This document shows positions 8,081-15,147 of a DNA stretch of 64,000 bases, one piece after another (position 1 is the stretch's first letter; each line of letters opens with the position of its first letter). The stretch is from DASYQD01 sp963846495 (lineage in GTDB: Bacteria > Acidobacteriota > Thermoanaerobaculia > Multivoradales > JAIOJS01): contig CAWJWP010000016.1 in NCBI GenBank assembly GCA_963846495.1, positions 596,598 through 660,597 on the forward strand. Direction: 5' to 3'. The translations under genes and the position numbers were made by a program. The notes under the pieces are model-generated. The model worked only from the letters and a program-made list of their open reading frames with translations. It made no database searches and was not told where the DNA came from.

Positions 8081-8521
8081 CTACCGGGCGATGGACTTGT
8101 TGTGGTTGAGCCCGCGGCCGCCCGCTTTGACGCCGGTCCGCACGGCGATGCCCGCTTGCGTCTTGCTGTGGTTGGTAAAGATCCGGCCGGCCTCACCAGC
8201 CTTGACGCCGGTGCGCACGACCATGCCGACCTGCGACTTGCTGTGGTTGAGCCCGCCGCCGCCCGCCTTGACGCCCGTGCGCACGGCGATCCCCGCCTGG
8301 GTCTTGCTGTGGTTCATCATGATCCGGCCGGACTCACCGGCCTTGACGCCCGTGCGCACCGCGACACCCACCTGCGTCTTGCTGTGGTTGTCGCCCCCGC
8401 CGCCCGCCTTCACACCCGTCCGCACGACGATGCCCGTCTGCGTCTTGTTGTGTTGCATCCCCTGGCCGCCCGCCTTCACGCCCGTTCGCACCGTCATGCC
8501 CGTCGCCTGCTTGCTGCCCAT
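8081..8521 (-). CDS. Repeat peptide C (six units)
   Basis: A 146-residue member of the repeat-peptide family with six units, the largest in the locus. Start at ATG 8521 (MGSKQATGM head): AAGGAG sits 8 nt upstream, and the upstream in-frame ATG at 8566 lies inside the conserved leader. Units 1, 2, 4 and 6 carry KAGG; units 3 and 5 carry an extended form, KAGESGRIMM-NHSK and KAGEAGRIFT-NHSK, without the double glycine, so two unit classes partly alternate. NHSK is invariant except QHNK in unit 1 and NHNK in unit 6. Conservation of the same residues at many synonymous codons argues for selection on the protein. Preceded by a leader shared with peptide A. Confidence 0.8.
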   Translation of the reverse strand: MGSKQATGMTVRTGVKAGGQGMQHNKTQTGIVVRTGVKAGGGGDNHSKTQVGVAVRTGVKAGESGRIMMNHSKTQAGIAVRTGVKAGGGGLNHSKSQVGMVVRTGVKAGEAGRIFTNHSKTQAGIAVRTGVKAGGRGLNHNKSIAR

Positions 8522-8541
8522 GTCCGTGTCTCCTTGGTTGG

Positions 8542-8604
8542 GAGGGCGCCGTTTCGTCGCCCTCACCAGCTCAAGCGCAAAGGACAGGCGAAAACCACAA
8601 CCGA
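8542..8604 (-). promoter_or_regulatory. Conserved leader block and hairpin upstream of peptide C
   Basis: Contains the 30-nt block (8575-8604) shared with 1387-1416 upstream of peptide A, 28 of 30 positions identical, and a perfect 7-bp hairpin GAGGGCG (8542-8548) / CGCCCTC (8558-8564) whose loop on the minus strand reads ACGAAACGG. The hairpin ends about 20 nt before the start codon, next to the ribosome-binding site, so it could affect translation. Confidence 0.6.
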
Positions 8605-8619
8605 CTTTAGACCCCGGGC

Positions 8620-8715
8620 TCAGCGTGCCTGGGTCTTGCCGTGGTTCCGGGTGATCCCGCCCGCCTTCACACCGGTCCGCACGACCATGCCCGTCGTCGT
8701 CTGCTTGCTGGCCAT
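8620..8715 (-). CDS. Repeat peptide D (single unit, 31 residues)
   Basis: The minimal member of the family: head MASKQTTTGM, identical to that of peptide A, then one unit, VVRTGVKAGG-ITR-NHGK-TQAR, and stop. Start at ATG 8715 with AAGGAG 7 nt upstream; longer in-frame starts are unsupported. As a one-unit gene it defines the basic building block (head + VRTGVKAGG + 3 residues + NH.K + tail). It is the first of the four peptide genes on the minus strand, directly downstream of the TPR gene. Function unknown. Confidence 0.75.
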   Translation of the reverse strand: MASKQTTTGMVVRTGVKAGGITRNHGKTQAR

Positions 8716-8734
8716 GTCCTGTCTCCTTGGTTCG

Positions 8735-8756
8735 CGAGGTCGTTTCGTCGGCCTCG
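8735..8756 (-). promoter_or_regulatory. Leader hairpin upstream of peptide D
   Basis: A 5-bp stem CGAGG (8735-8739) / CCTCG (8752-8756) encloses a loop with CGACGAAACG on the minus strand, the same loop sequence as in the peptide C leader and one base different from that of peptide A. Position relative to the ribosome-binding site is also conserved. Confidence 0.5.
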
Positions 8757-8842
8757 GCAGGGGACGCGGAAACGGCCAGCCAGATCCCGCATCGACTTTC
8801 ACCGCGGCGCCACCAGCGCGGCGGCGACCACCTCGTCGCCGC

Positions 8843-9928
8843 TCAGGCGCCGCCGAGCCCGCGCAGCCGCGCCGCGCAGACGCGGGTGTCGGGATGGCGC
8901 GGCCCCACGCTCGCGCGGTAGAGCGCCAGCGCCTCTTCGTAGAGCCGCCGCGCCTCGGCCACTCGCCCCTGCTCTTCGCGCAACGCGGCGAGGTTGTGGA
9001 GGACGAGCGCCACGTCCGGATGCCGCGGGCCCACCACCTCGCGCATCATCTCGAGCGACTTCGCGTAGGTGCGCGCCGCCAGCGCCGGCCGCCCGGTGGC
9101 GGCGTAGACCGCGCCGAGGTTGCTCAGGTTGATGGCGATCTCGTAATGGCGCGGCCCGTGGACGCGGCGGAAGATCGCCAGCACGCGGCGGTAGAGCGGC
9201 TCCGATTCCGCGAACCGTCCCAGGCCGTCGAGCACGGCGGCGAGCGCCGCGAGGTCGGCGGCGAGCTGCGGATGGCGCGGTCCCACCGCCTGCTCGGTGA
9301 GCGCCGCCGACTTGCGCGCCCACGGCTCGGCCTCGGCATAGCGGCGCCGCGCGTGGGCGAGGCCGCCGAGGTTGTGGTAGAGCGACGACAGGTCGGGGTG
9401 GTCCTCGCCCAGCGCCGGCACCAGCACGGCGAGCGCCTCGCGGTAGCAGCGCGCCGCCTCGGCATATTTGCCGCTGAACTTGAGCACGCCGCCGAGCGCC
9501 ACCTTTGCCTGCGCCACCTCGGGGTGGCGCGCGCCGAAGCTCCGCTTGCCGTCGGCGATCGTGCGCGCGAAGACCTGCCGCGCGCGCGCGAAGCGCCCCT
9601 GGTCGCGGTAGATGCAGCCGAGCAGGCAGCCGGTGCGCAGGCGCAGTGATTCGAGGCTCTCGTGCCCGCGCCCCAGCCGCGCCAGGTCGGCGAGGGCGCG
9701 GCGCGCCAGCTGCTCGGCCTCGGCGTACTGCCCGCGGGTGAGAAGGATCGTCGCCAGCGTCTCGCGCGCGCCGGCGACGTCCGGGTGCCGCGCGCCGAGC
9801 AGCTCCGCGAGCACGCCGAGCGAACGCCGCGCGTCGCGTTCCGCGCTCGCCATGGCGCCGCGGCCGAACGCCGCTGCGGCGCGGTCGTGCAGCGCATAGG
9901 CGCGGTCTACTTCGGACGTGTGCGCCAT
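8843..9928 (-). CDS. Tetratricopeptide repeat protein (kinesin-light-chain type)
   Basis: A 361-residue protein of tandem ~42-residue TPR units, recognisable by recurring A.R.Y..AL......G..HP.[VL]A..L.NL; for example EDHPDLSSLYHNLGGLAHAR and VGPRHPDVALVLHNLAALRE. No signal peptide or other domain is seen, so it is probably a cytoplasmic protein-protein interaction scaffold. It lies between a kinase gene (26 nt upstream on the same strand) and the repeat-peptide genes (peptide D starts 127 nt downstream). It could belong to either group: kinase-linked TPR proteins are common in this kind of genome, but it could also gather the repeat peptides. Start at ATG 9928. Confidence 0.8.
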   Translation of the reverse strand: MAHTSEVDRAYALHDRAAAAFGRGAMASAERDARRSLGVLAELLGARHPDVAGARETLATILLTRGQYAEAEQLARRALADLARLGRGHESLESLRLRTGCLLGCIYRDQGRFARARQVFARTIADGKRSFGARHPEVAQAKVALGGVLKFSGKYAEAARCYREALAVLVPALGEDHPDLSSLYHNLGGLAHARRRYAEAEPWARKSAALTEQAVGPRHPQLAADLAALAAVLDGLGRFAESEPLYRRVLAIFRRVHGPRHYEIAINLSNLGAVYAATGRPALAARTYAKSLEMMREVVGPRHPDVALVLHNLAALREEQGRVAEARRLYEEALALYRASVGPRHPDTRVCAARLRGLGGA

Positions 9929-9954
9929 CGCGTGATTCTCCGTGAGTCGCCCAC

Positions 9955-12924
9955 TCAGCGGCCGGACCGCTCGACCCCACGAAGCCCTTCCACCGCGAGC
10001 AGCGACATCGTGAAGTCGGGGATCGAGACCGTCAGCGCCGCGCCGTCGGGCGCGAGCCCGAGCGACTCCGGCTGCAGCTCGTGGCCGAAGCCGGCGAGCG
10101 GCTGCAGCGTGCCGGCGAAGGTCCGATCGGGCGCGAGTGGCGCCACGCTAACGCCGGTGTGTCCTTCGTCGTCGACCGTCACCACCAGGATCGCGCGCCC
10201 GTCGCGCTGCCAGCGCAGGCGCCCGACCGACGTCGGGTTCAACGCCAGCACCGTGCTGCGAGCGACCGAGCTGCCGCGCAGCACCAGCGGCTTGCCCACC
10301 GGCTCACCGTCCTCGACGCGCACCAGGCGAACCTCGACGGCGCCGCGATTCGTCAGGTGGTAGGCCACCAGCCGCCCGTCGGGCGAGACCTCGGGATGGT
10401 TGATGAGATCGCGGCGCATCACCAGGCTCGCCCGGCTGCCGTCGAGGCGCATCTTCCAGATGCCGTACTGCTGCGGCGAGCCGCCGGCGTAGACCACCCA
10501 GCCGTCGCGACTGACGGTGGGGTTCTCGGCGCCATGACCGTCGCGCGACAGCTGGCGGGCGCCGGTGCCGTCGGCGGCGGCGATCCAGATCTCGAAGACG
10601 CCGGAGCGGTTCGAGCTCCACACCAATCGCCGGCCGTCGGGCGTGAAGACGGGGTCCCAGTCGGTGGCCGCGTCGTCGGTGAGGCGGTGCAGCGCACCGC
10701 TCGCGCGCTCGAAGGCCCAGAGGTCGAGGTTGCCGCTGCGGCTCGACGAGAAGACGACCCGCGTTCCGTCGGGCGAGTAGACCGGCTGGCGGTCGATGAC
10801 GTCGCCGCGCGACACCCAGCGCGGCTCCGTGTCCGCGAGCGGGCCCGGTGGTGCCGCAGAGCGGTCGCGGCCGATCGCGACCTCGCGCAGGTGCGCGCGC
10901 CGCGCGATCACGTCGAGCACCGCGCTGCCGTTCGCCAGCAGGTCGACGCTCCGCGTGAGATTCGGATACGACAGCAGCACCCGCGGTCGGCCGCGCGGCA
11001 GGTCTTGAACGACGAGCCGGCTCGCCGGGTTGAACATGCTCACCTGCTCGGCCTGCGCGTAGAGGATGGCGCGGCCGCCGCGCAGCCAGGCGGGCGCCGA
11101 GATGATGCCGCCCGGCGTCGCCGGCACCACCTGCCGCCACTCGTTGTCGCCGGCGTCGACGATCCACAGCTGGTCGGGCAAGCCGGGCAGCGAGCCGCTG
11201 ATCACCACCGCGATGCGCTCGCCGCTGGGCGCCCAGCGCGGCGTTGCAAGGCCGACTACGTCGCTGCGCGTGAGCACCACGGTTTCGTCGCCGCCGTCGG
11301 CGCCCGCCACGCCGAGCATCGAGCCGCGGCCGAGACGGAAGCGCACGAAGCAGACGCGCTTGCCGTCGGGCGACCAGTCGCCTTCCGTCGCGCCGCGCAC
11401 GACGAGGCGCGCCTCGCCGCCGAGCACCGGCACGCGGTAGAGCGAGCTGCCACCCTCCTCGTGCCGCGCGAACAGCACGCCGGCGCCGTCGGGCGAGAAG
11501 CGCGGCGCCTCGTCGGGTCCGCTCGTCAACGCCGCCTCCTCGCCGGTGGCGAGCGAGCGCAGCCAGATGCGCGGCTGCCCGTCGCGCCGCGAGACGAAAG
11601 CGACGACGCGCCCGTCCGGCGACACCGTCGCGCCCCAGTCCTGACCCGAGTAGGAGAGCGGCCGCAGCTTCGGCGCCGAGGCCGGAGGCGCCGCGAGCCA
11701 GCCGAGCAGCACCAACGTCGCCGCCGTAGCGAGCGCGCCGACGACGAGCGCCGCGATCCGCCACCGCCGTACGGCCGCCGTCGCCGGCCGCCGCTCGTCG
11801 ACGACCGCCGCCATCGCGGTCGTCGGCGCCGTCGTGATGTGGGGCGCCGACTCGCCGCCGGCGAGGGCGAAGGCGAGGTCGTGCGCGCTCTGGAAGCGAT
11901 GCTCGGGACGCTTCTCCAGGCAGCGGCGGACGATGCGCACGAGCTCGGGCGACACCGTCTCCGCCAGCGTCTCCAGCCGCGGCGGATCGTGCGACAGGAT
12001 GGCCGAGACCGTCTTCGCCATCGACCCGGCCGCAAACGGCCGCTCGCCGGTGAGCAGCTCGTAGAGCACGCAGCCGAGCGCGAAGACGTCGGCGCGCGCG
12101 TCGATCGCCTCGCCGCGCAGCTGCTCGGGCGCCATGTAGCCGAGCGTGCCGAGCACGAGACCGGTTCCCGTCCTGAAGGCCTCGCCGTCGCCGGCCGCGA
12201 GCGGGCTCTGCCAGCGCGCCACGCCGAAGTCGAGCAGCTTGACGACACCGCTCTTGGTGAGGAAGAGGTTCTCCGGCTTGACGTCGCGGTGGATGATGCC
12301 GCGGTCGTGCGCGGCAGCGAGCGCCTGCGCGATCTGCGCTCCCCACTCGCGGGTCTTGCGCGCCGTCGCCCGTCCCTTCGCCAGCCGCTCGCGCAGGGTC
12401 TCGCCCTCGAGCAGCTCGGTGACCGCGTAGAGCGTCTCGCCCTCGCGCTCGAACTCGTGGAGGGCGAGAATGTTGGGGTGCGACAGCGAGGCCACGGCGC
12501 GCGCCTCGCGCTCGAATCGCTGCAGCGCCGCCGGCTCGGCGGTCAACCGCCGCGGCAGCACCTTGATCGCCACCTCGCGGCCGAGCCGGCCGTCGCGCGC
12601 CCGCCACACCTCGCCCATGCCGCCGGCGCCCAGCGGGCCGACGATCTCGTAGCGTCCGAGCCGCGCACCCGAGGCGAGGGGTAGCGGCGCCTCCTCCGTC
12701 ACCGACTCCGTCAGCAGCCGCGCCTCGCCGCCCACCGCCGGCCCGAAGGTGGGATCGCTCTCGTCGACCTGCAGCAGCGCTTCCACCTCGGCCCGGAGCT
12801 GAGGGTCGCTGCCGCACGCGCCGTCGAGGAACGCCCCGCGCCGCTCGGGCGGGATGTCGAGCGCGGCGTTGAAGATCTCCTCGAGCCGCCGGAAGCGGTC
12901 GACGGGCGCGGCCGGGACCGTCAT
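9955..12924 (-). CDS. Serine/threonine kinase with C-terminal TolB/PD40 propeller
   Basis: Intact 989-residue membrane kinase. Residues ~1-60 form the short helical N-terminal region common in these kinases. The kinase domain (~90-360) has LGAGGMGEV, Lys121 in EVAIKVLP, HRDVKPEN (~residue 210), DFG (~230) and GTLGYMAPEQ, so it should be active. One membrane helix (~385-405) leads to an extracytoplasmic propeller of PD40/TolB repeats with recurring SPDG[RTK] motifs (VSPDGRVVAF, YSPDGTRVVF, FTPDGRRLVW). Such proteins are thought to sense external ligands and phosphorylate cytoplasmic targets. Its ATG overlaps the stop of a truncated kinase-like gene (ATGA), which overlaps an ECF sigma gene, forming a sigma-kinase unit. 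Confidence 0.92.
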   Translation of the reverse strand: MTVPAAPVDRFRRLEEIFNAALDIPPERRGAFLDGACGSDPQLRAEVEALLQVDESDPTFGPAVGGEARLLTESVTEEAPLPLASGARLGRYEIVGPLGAGGMGEVWRARDGRLGREVAIKVLPRRLTAEPAALQRFEREARAVASLSHPNILALHEFEREGETLYAVTELLEGETLRERLAKGRATARKTREWGAQIAQALAAAHDRGIIHRDVKPENLFLTKSGVVKLLDFGVARWQSPLAAGDGEAFRTGTGLVLGTLGYMAPEQLRGEAIDARADVFALGCVLYELLTGERPFAAGSMAKTVSAILSHDPPRLETLAETVSPELVRIVRRCLEKRPEHRFQSAHDLAFALAGGESAPHITTAPTTAMAAVVDERRPATAAVRRWRIAALVVGALATAATLVLLGWLAAPPASAPKLRPLSYSGQDWGATVSPDGRVVAFVSRRDGQPRIWLRSLATGEEAALTSGPDEAPRFSPDGAGVLFARHEEGGSSLYRVPVLGGEARLVVRGATEGDWSPDGKRVCFVRFRLGRGSMLGVAGADGGDETVVLTRSDVVGLATPRWAPSGERIAVVISGSLPGLPDQLWIVDAGDNEWRQVVPATPGGIISAPAWLRGGRAILYAQAEQVSMFNPASRLVVQDLPRGRPRVLLSYPNLTRSVDLLANGSAVLDVIARRAHLREVAIGRDRSAAPPGPLADTEPRWVSRGDVIDRQPVYSPDGTRVVFSSSRSGNLDLWAFERASGALHRLTDDAATDWDPVFTPDGRRLVWSSNRSGVFEIWIAAADGTGARQLSRDGHGAENPTVSRDGWVVYAGGSPQQYGIWKMRLDGSRASLVMRRDLINHPEVSPDGRLVAYHLTNRGAVEVRLVRVEDGEPVGKPLVLRGSSVARSTVLALNPTSVGRLRWQRDGRAILVVTVDDEGHTGVSVAPLAPDRTFAGTLQPLAGFGHELQPESLGLAPDGAALTVSIPDFTMSLLAVEGLRGVERSGR

Positions 12925-13325
12925 GGCTCGCGCTCCAGCAACACCGGCCAGTCGACGATGAGGCGTACGGGAAGCCGACCCTTACGGACTTGGACCGTCG
13001 CGAGCAGGCGCCGGCCTCCGGGCTCGAAGTCGAACCCCTCGTGGGGCGCGTCGAACTGCTCGAAGGCCGGCGCCGGGGCGCCGAAGTGAGGCTGCCCGTC
13101 GCGCTCGCTCACCGCCACTCGTCGCAAGCCGAGCGTGGCGGAGTCGAGAAACAGCAGCGCGCGGCCGCCTTCGGCCCAGTCGCCGACGCGGCCGAGGCGA
13201 GCGTCGCGCGCGCGCCACACCTCGCCCATGCCGCCGGCGCCGAGCGGCGCGACGATCTCGTAGCGACCCAGCCGCGCGCCGGGCGAAAGCTGCGGCGACT
13301 GCTCCGGCTGCGCGGGCGCGGTCAC
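12921..13325 (-). pseudogene. Internally deleted kinase-propeller remnant (134 aa)
   Basis: This short open frame joins the beginning of a kinase to the end of a propeller. Residues ~10-46 (LGRYEIVAPLGAGGMGEVWR and then ARDARLGR) match the glycine-rich loop of the adjacent 989-residue kinase. The sequence then jumps directly to a beta-propeller C-terminus (VGDWAEGGRALLFLDSATLG ... RLIVDWPVLLEREP) typical of the last propeller blade of the same family. The catalytic core, membrane helix and most of the propeller, about 800 residues, are missing, but the frame is kept. It overlaps both neighbours by ATGA junctions. Either a real in-frame deletion product or an assembly collapse between two similar kinase genes. 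Confidence 0.75.
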
Positions 13326-13888
13326 GTCGCGCTCTGCATCTGGCTCTGCAGCCAGGCGCGCGCCAGACGCAGGTCGCGGGCGACGGTGTTCGGGTGCACG
13401 TCGAGCGCGGCGGCGATCTCTTCCTGGGTGAGCCCGCCGAAGTAGTGGATCTCGACGATCTGCGCCTTGCGCTCGTCGATCGCTTGCAGCGCCGACAGCG
13501 CGTCGTCGAGCGCGATCAGCTCGGTGGGCTTCTCATCGGAGAGCAGCCCCTCGACGAGAGTGACGGCGTGCTCGCCGCGGCCGCGCTTCTGCGACCGCCG
13601 CCGGCGTGCGTGGTCGACGAGGATGTGCCGCATGTGGCGCGCCGCGATGGCGAAGAAGTGGCCGCGGTTGGCCACCGGCTGCGACTCGTCGACGAGACGG
13701 AGGTAGGCCTCGTTGACGAGCGCCGTCGGCTGCAAGGTGTGGCCGGGACGCTCGCGCCGCATGTAGGCGGCGGCGAGGCGTCGCAGCTCGTCGTAGACGA
13801 AGGCGGTCAGCCGCTCGCGCGCCGCAGCGTCGCCGTCGCCCCACTGGCGCAGCAGCCGAGTGACGTCGTCACGCGCGGAAGGCTCCAA
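13322..13888 (-). CDS. ECF-type RNA polymerase sigma factor
   Basis: A 188-residue sigma factor of the ECF type found beside acidobacterial/planctomycetal kinases. Region 2 covers ELRRLAAAYMRRERPGHTLQ to HFFAIAARHMRHILVDHARR; region 4 is the C-terminal helix-turn-helix LTQEEIAAALDVHPNTVARD. No anti-sigma gene is adjacent. Instead its stop overlaps the start of the kinase remnant (ATGA), with a full kinase following, so control by phosphorylation is plausible (inference). Start at ATG 13888. Confidence 0.92.
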   Translation of the reverse strand: MEPSARDDVTRLLRQWGDGDAAARERLTAFVYDELRRLAAAYMRRERPGHTLQPTALVNEAYLRLVDESQPVANRGHFFAIAARHMRHILVDHARRRRSQKRGRGEHAVTLVEGLLSDEKPTELIALDDALSALQAIDERKAQIVEIHYFGGLTQEEIAAALDVHPNTVARDLRLARAWLQSQMQSAT

Positions 13889-13932
13889 GGCTCACCCCAG
13901 GAAAGTGGTGCGGCGAGTATAGCGGCGCTCGC

Positions 13933-14088
13933 TCATCGCGACGGCTCGCCCTCTTTCTCTTCTTGCCGCTGCCCTTGCAGCTCCGCGAGCCAGATCTCGC
14001 CCTCGGTCCCCGTCTGCGTGTAAGTGATCCAGCGGTCGTCGGGCGAGACGTCGACGGAGAAGGCGATGTGGTAGCCACGACGCCCGGC
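13933..14088 (-). pseudogene. C-terminal remnant of a PD40/TolB-propeller protein
   Basis: Directly after the stop codon of the AI-2E-type gene, and in the same reading frame, lie 51 codons with no start: GRRGYHIAFSVDVSPDDRWI then TYTQTGTEGEIWLAEL and a charged tail ending in GEPSR and TGA. VSPDDRW.TYTQ...GEIWL is the last-blade motif of TolB/PD40 propellers. The N-terminal part is absent. It looks like the tail of a kinase-propeller gene that once lay upstream of the ECF sigma gene and was replaced by the AI-2E gene, or an assembly joint. Confidence 0.65.
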
Positions 14089-15147
14089 CTACTCCTCTTC
14101 TTCGTCGCCTCCCGGCGGCTCGGAGGCGAGCAGCACGGCGATCCAGCGCAGGTCGCGCGAGGTCTCGAAGACGATGCGGGAGATGGCGGTGAGCGGCACC
14201 GAGAGCAGCATCCCCACCGGCCCCCACACCCAGCCCCAGAAGAGCAGCGACATGAAGACGACGAGCGGCGAGAGGCCGAGCCGCCGCCCGAAGAGCTGCG
14301 GCTCGAGCACGTTGCCCAGGCCCAGATGTAGGGCCATGAAGAGCGCCGCGATGAGCAGCGTGCGCGGGACGCCGAGGGTGAGCAGCGAGAGCAGCAGCGG
14401 CGGGACCGCGGCGATCACCGGCCCGACGTTGGGCACGTAGTTGAAGACGAAGGCGATGAGCCCCCAGAGCAGCGGGAAGTCGAGACCGATCGCCCAGCAG
14501 CCGAGGCCGGAGAGCACGCCCATCAACGCCGAGACGATCGTCTTCATCACCAGGTAGCGCTGCACCTCGAGGCGGATGCGGGCGTAGCGCCAGAGCGGCT
14601 GCACGCGGTTGCCGAGCGCCGCCTGCAGCTTGGCCGGGAAGCCCGCCACCTCGAGGAGGATGAAAGCCATGATGGTGACGACGAGCAGGAGGCCGGTGGC
14701 GAGCGAGACGGCACCCTTCACGGTGCCGCCGATGAGCTCCATCACCGAGGCGGCGTCGAAGAGCCCCTCCTCCACCCAGCGCGCCGCCGGCATGCCGCGC
14801 GACTCGCCCCAGGTGACCAGCTGGTCGAGCAGGCCGAGCATGCGGTCGCGGTAGGCCGGCGCCGCTTCGATGAAGCTCTGCACCGAGGTCGACACCAGCG
14901 CGCCGATGCCGAAGAGCAGCGCGACGTTGGCGAAGATCGCGATGGCGACGGCGAGGCCGTGCGGCACCCGGTGCTCCTGGAGCCAGGTGAGCAGCGGCAG
15001 CGACAGCAGGGCGAGGAAGAAGGCGGCGGCGAACGGAACGAGGATCGGTGCGCCGAGCTTGAGCCCGGCCACGACCACCACCAGGGCGGCCAGACTGAGC
15101 AGGTGCTGAGAGGCGCGGCCGGAGGGCGTCGGCTCCACCACGCTCAC
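14089..15147 (-). CDS. AI-2E family transporter-type permease
   Basis: A 352-residue polytopic membrane protein of the AI-2E/PerM family. About eight membrane helices are visible, including the conserved C-terminal block VFNYVPNVGPVIAAVPPLLL and FGRRLGLSPLVVFMSLLFWG typical of the family. Members export autoinducer-2 or act in Na+/H+ exchange; substrate cannot be told. The start is taken as GTG 15147, overlapping the stop of the UMF1 gene (GTGA); other GTGs follow at 15141 and 15138. The C-terminus is acidic (GGDEEEE). Last gene of a coupled group that begins with acs. Confidence 0.88.
   Translation of the reverse strand: MSVVEPTPSGRASQHLLSLAALVVVVAGLKLGAPILVPFAAAFFLALLSLPLLTWLQEHRVPHGLAVAIAIFANVALLFGIGALVSTSVQSFIEAAPAYRDRMLGLLDQLVTWGESRGMPAARWVEEGLFDAASVMELIGGTVKGAVSLATGLLLVVTIMAFILLEVAGFPAKLQAALGNRVQPLWRYARIRLEVQRYLVMKTIVSALMGVLSGLGCWAIGLDFPLLWGLIAFVFNYVPNVGPVIAAVPPLLLSLLTLGVPRTLLIAALFMALHLGLGNVLEPQLFGRRLGLSPLVVFMSLLFWGWVWGPVGMLLSVPLTAISRIVFETSRDLRWIAVLLASEPPGGDEEEE

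Noticed and set aside
10081..12684. An 867-codon plus-strand frame opposite the kinase gene
   Set aside because: Antisense shadow; composition is Arg/His/Ala-rich and no domain is recognisable, while the minus strand is an intact kinase.
13911..13945. Promoter with TATACT (13916-13921, minus strand) before the ECF sigma gene
   Set aside because: The -10 is good but no -35 is present at the right distance, so I did not list it as a feature.
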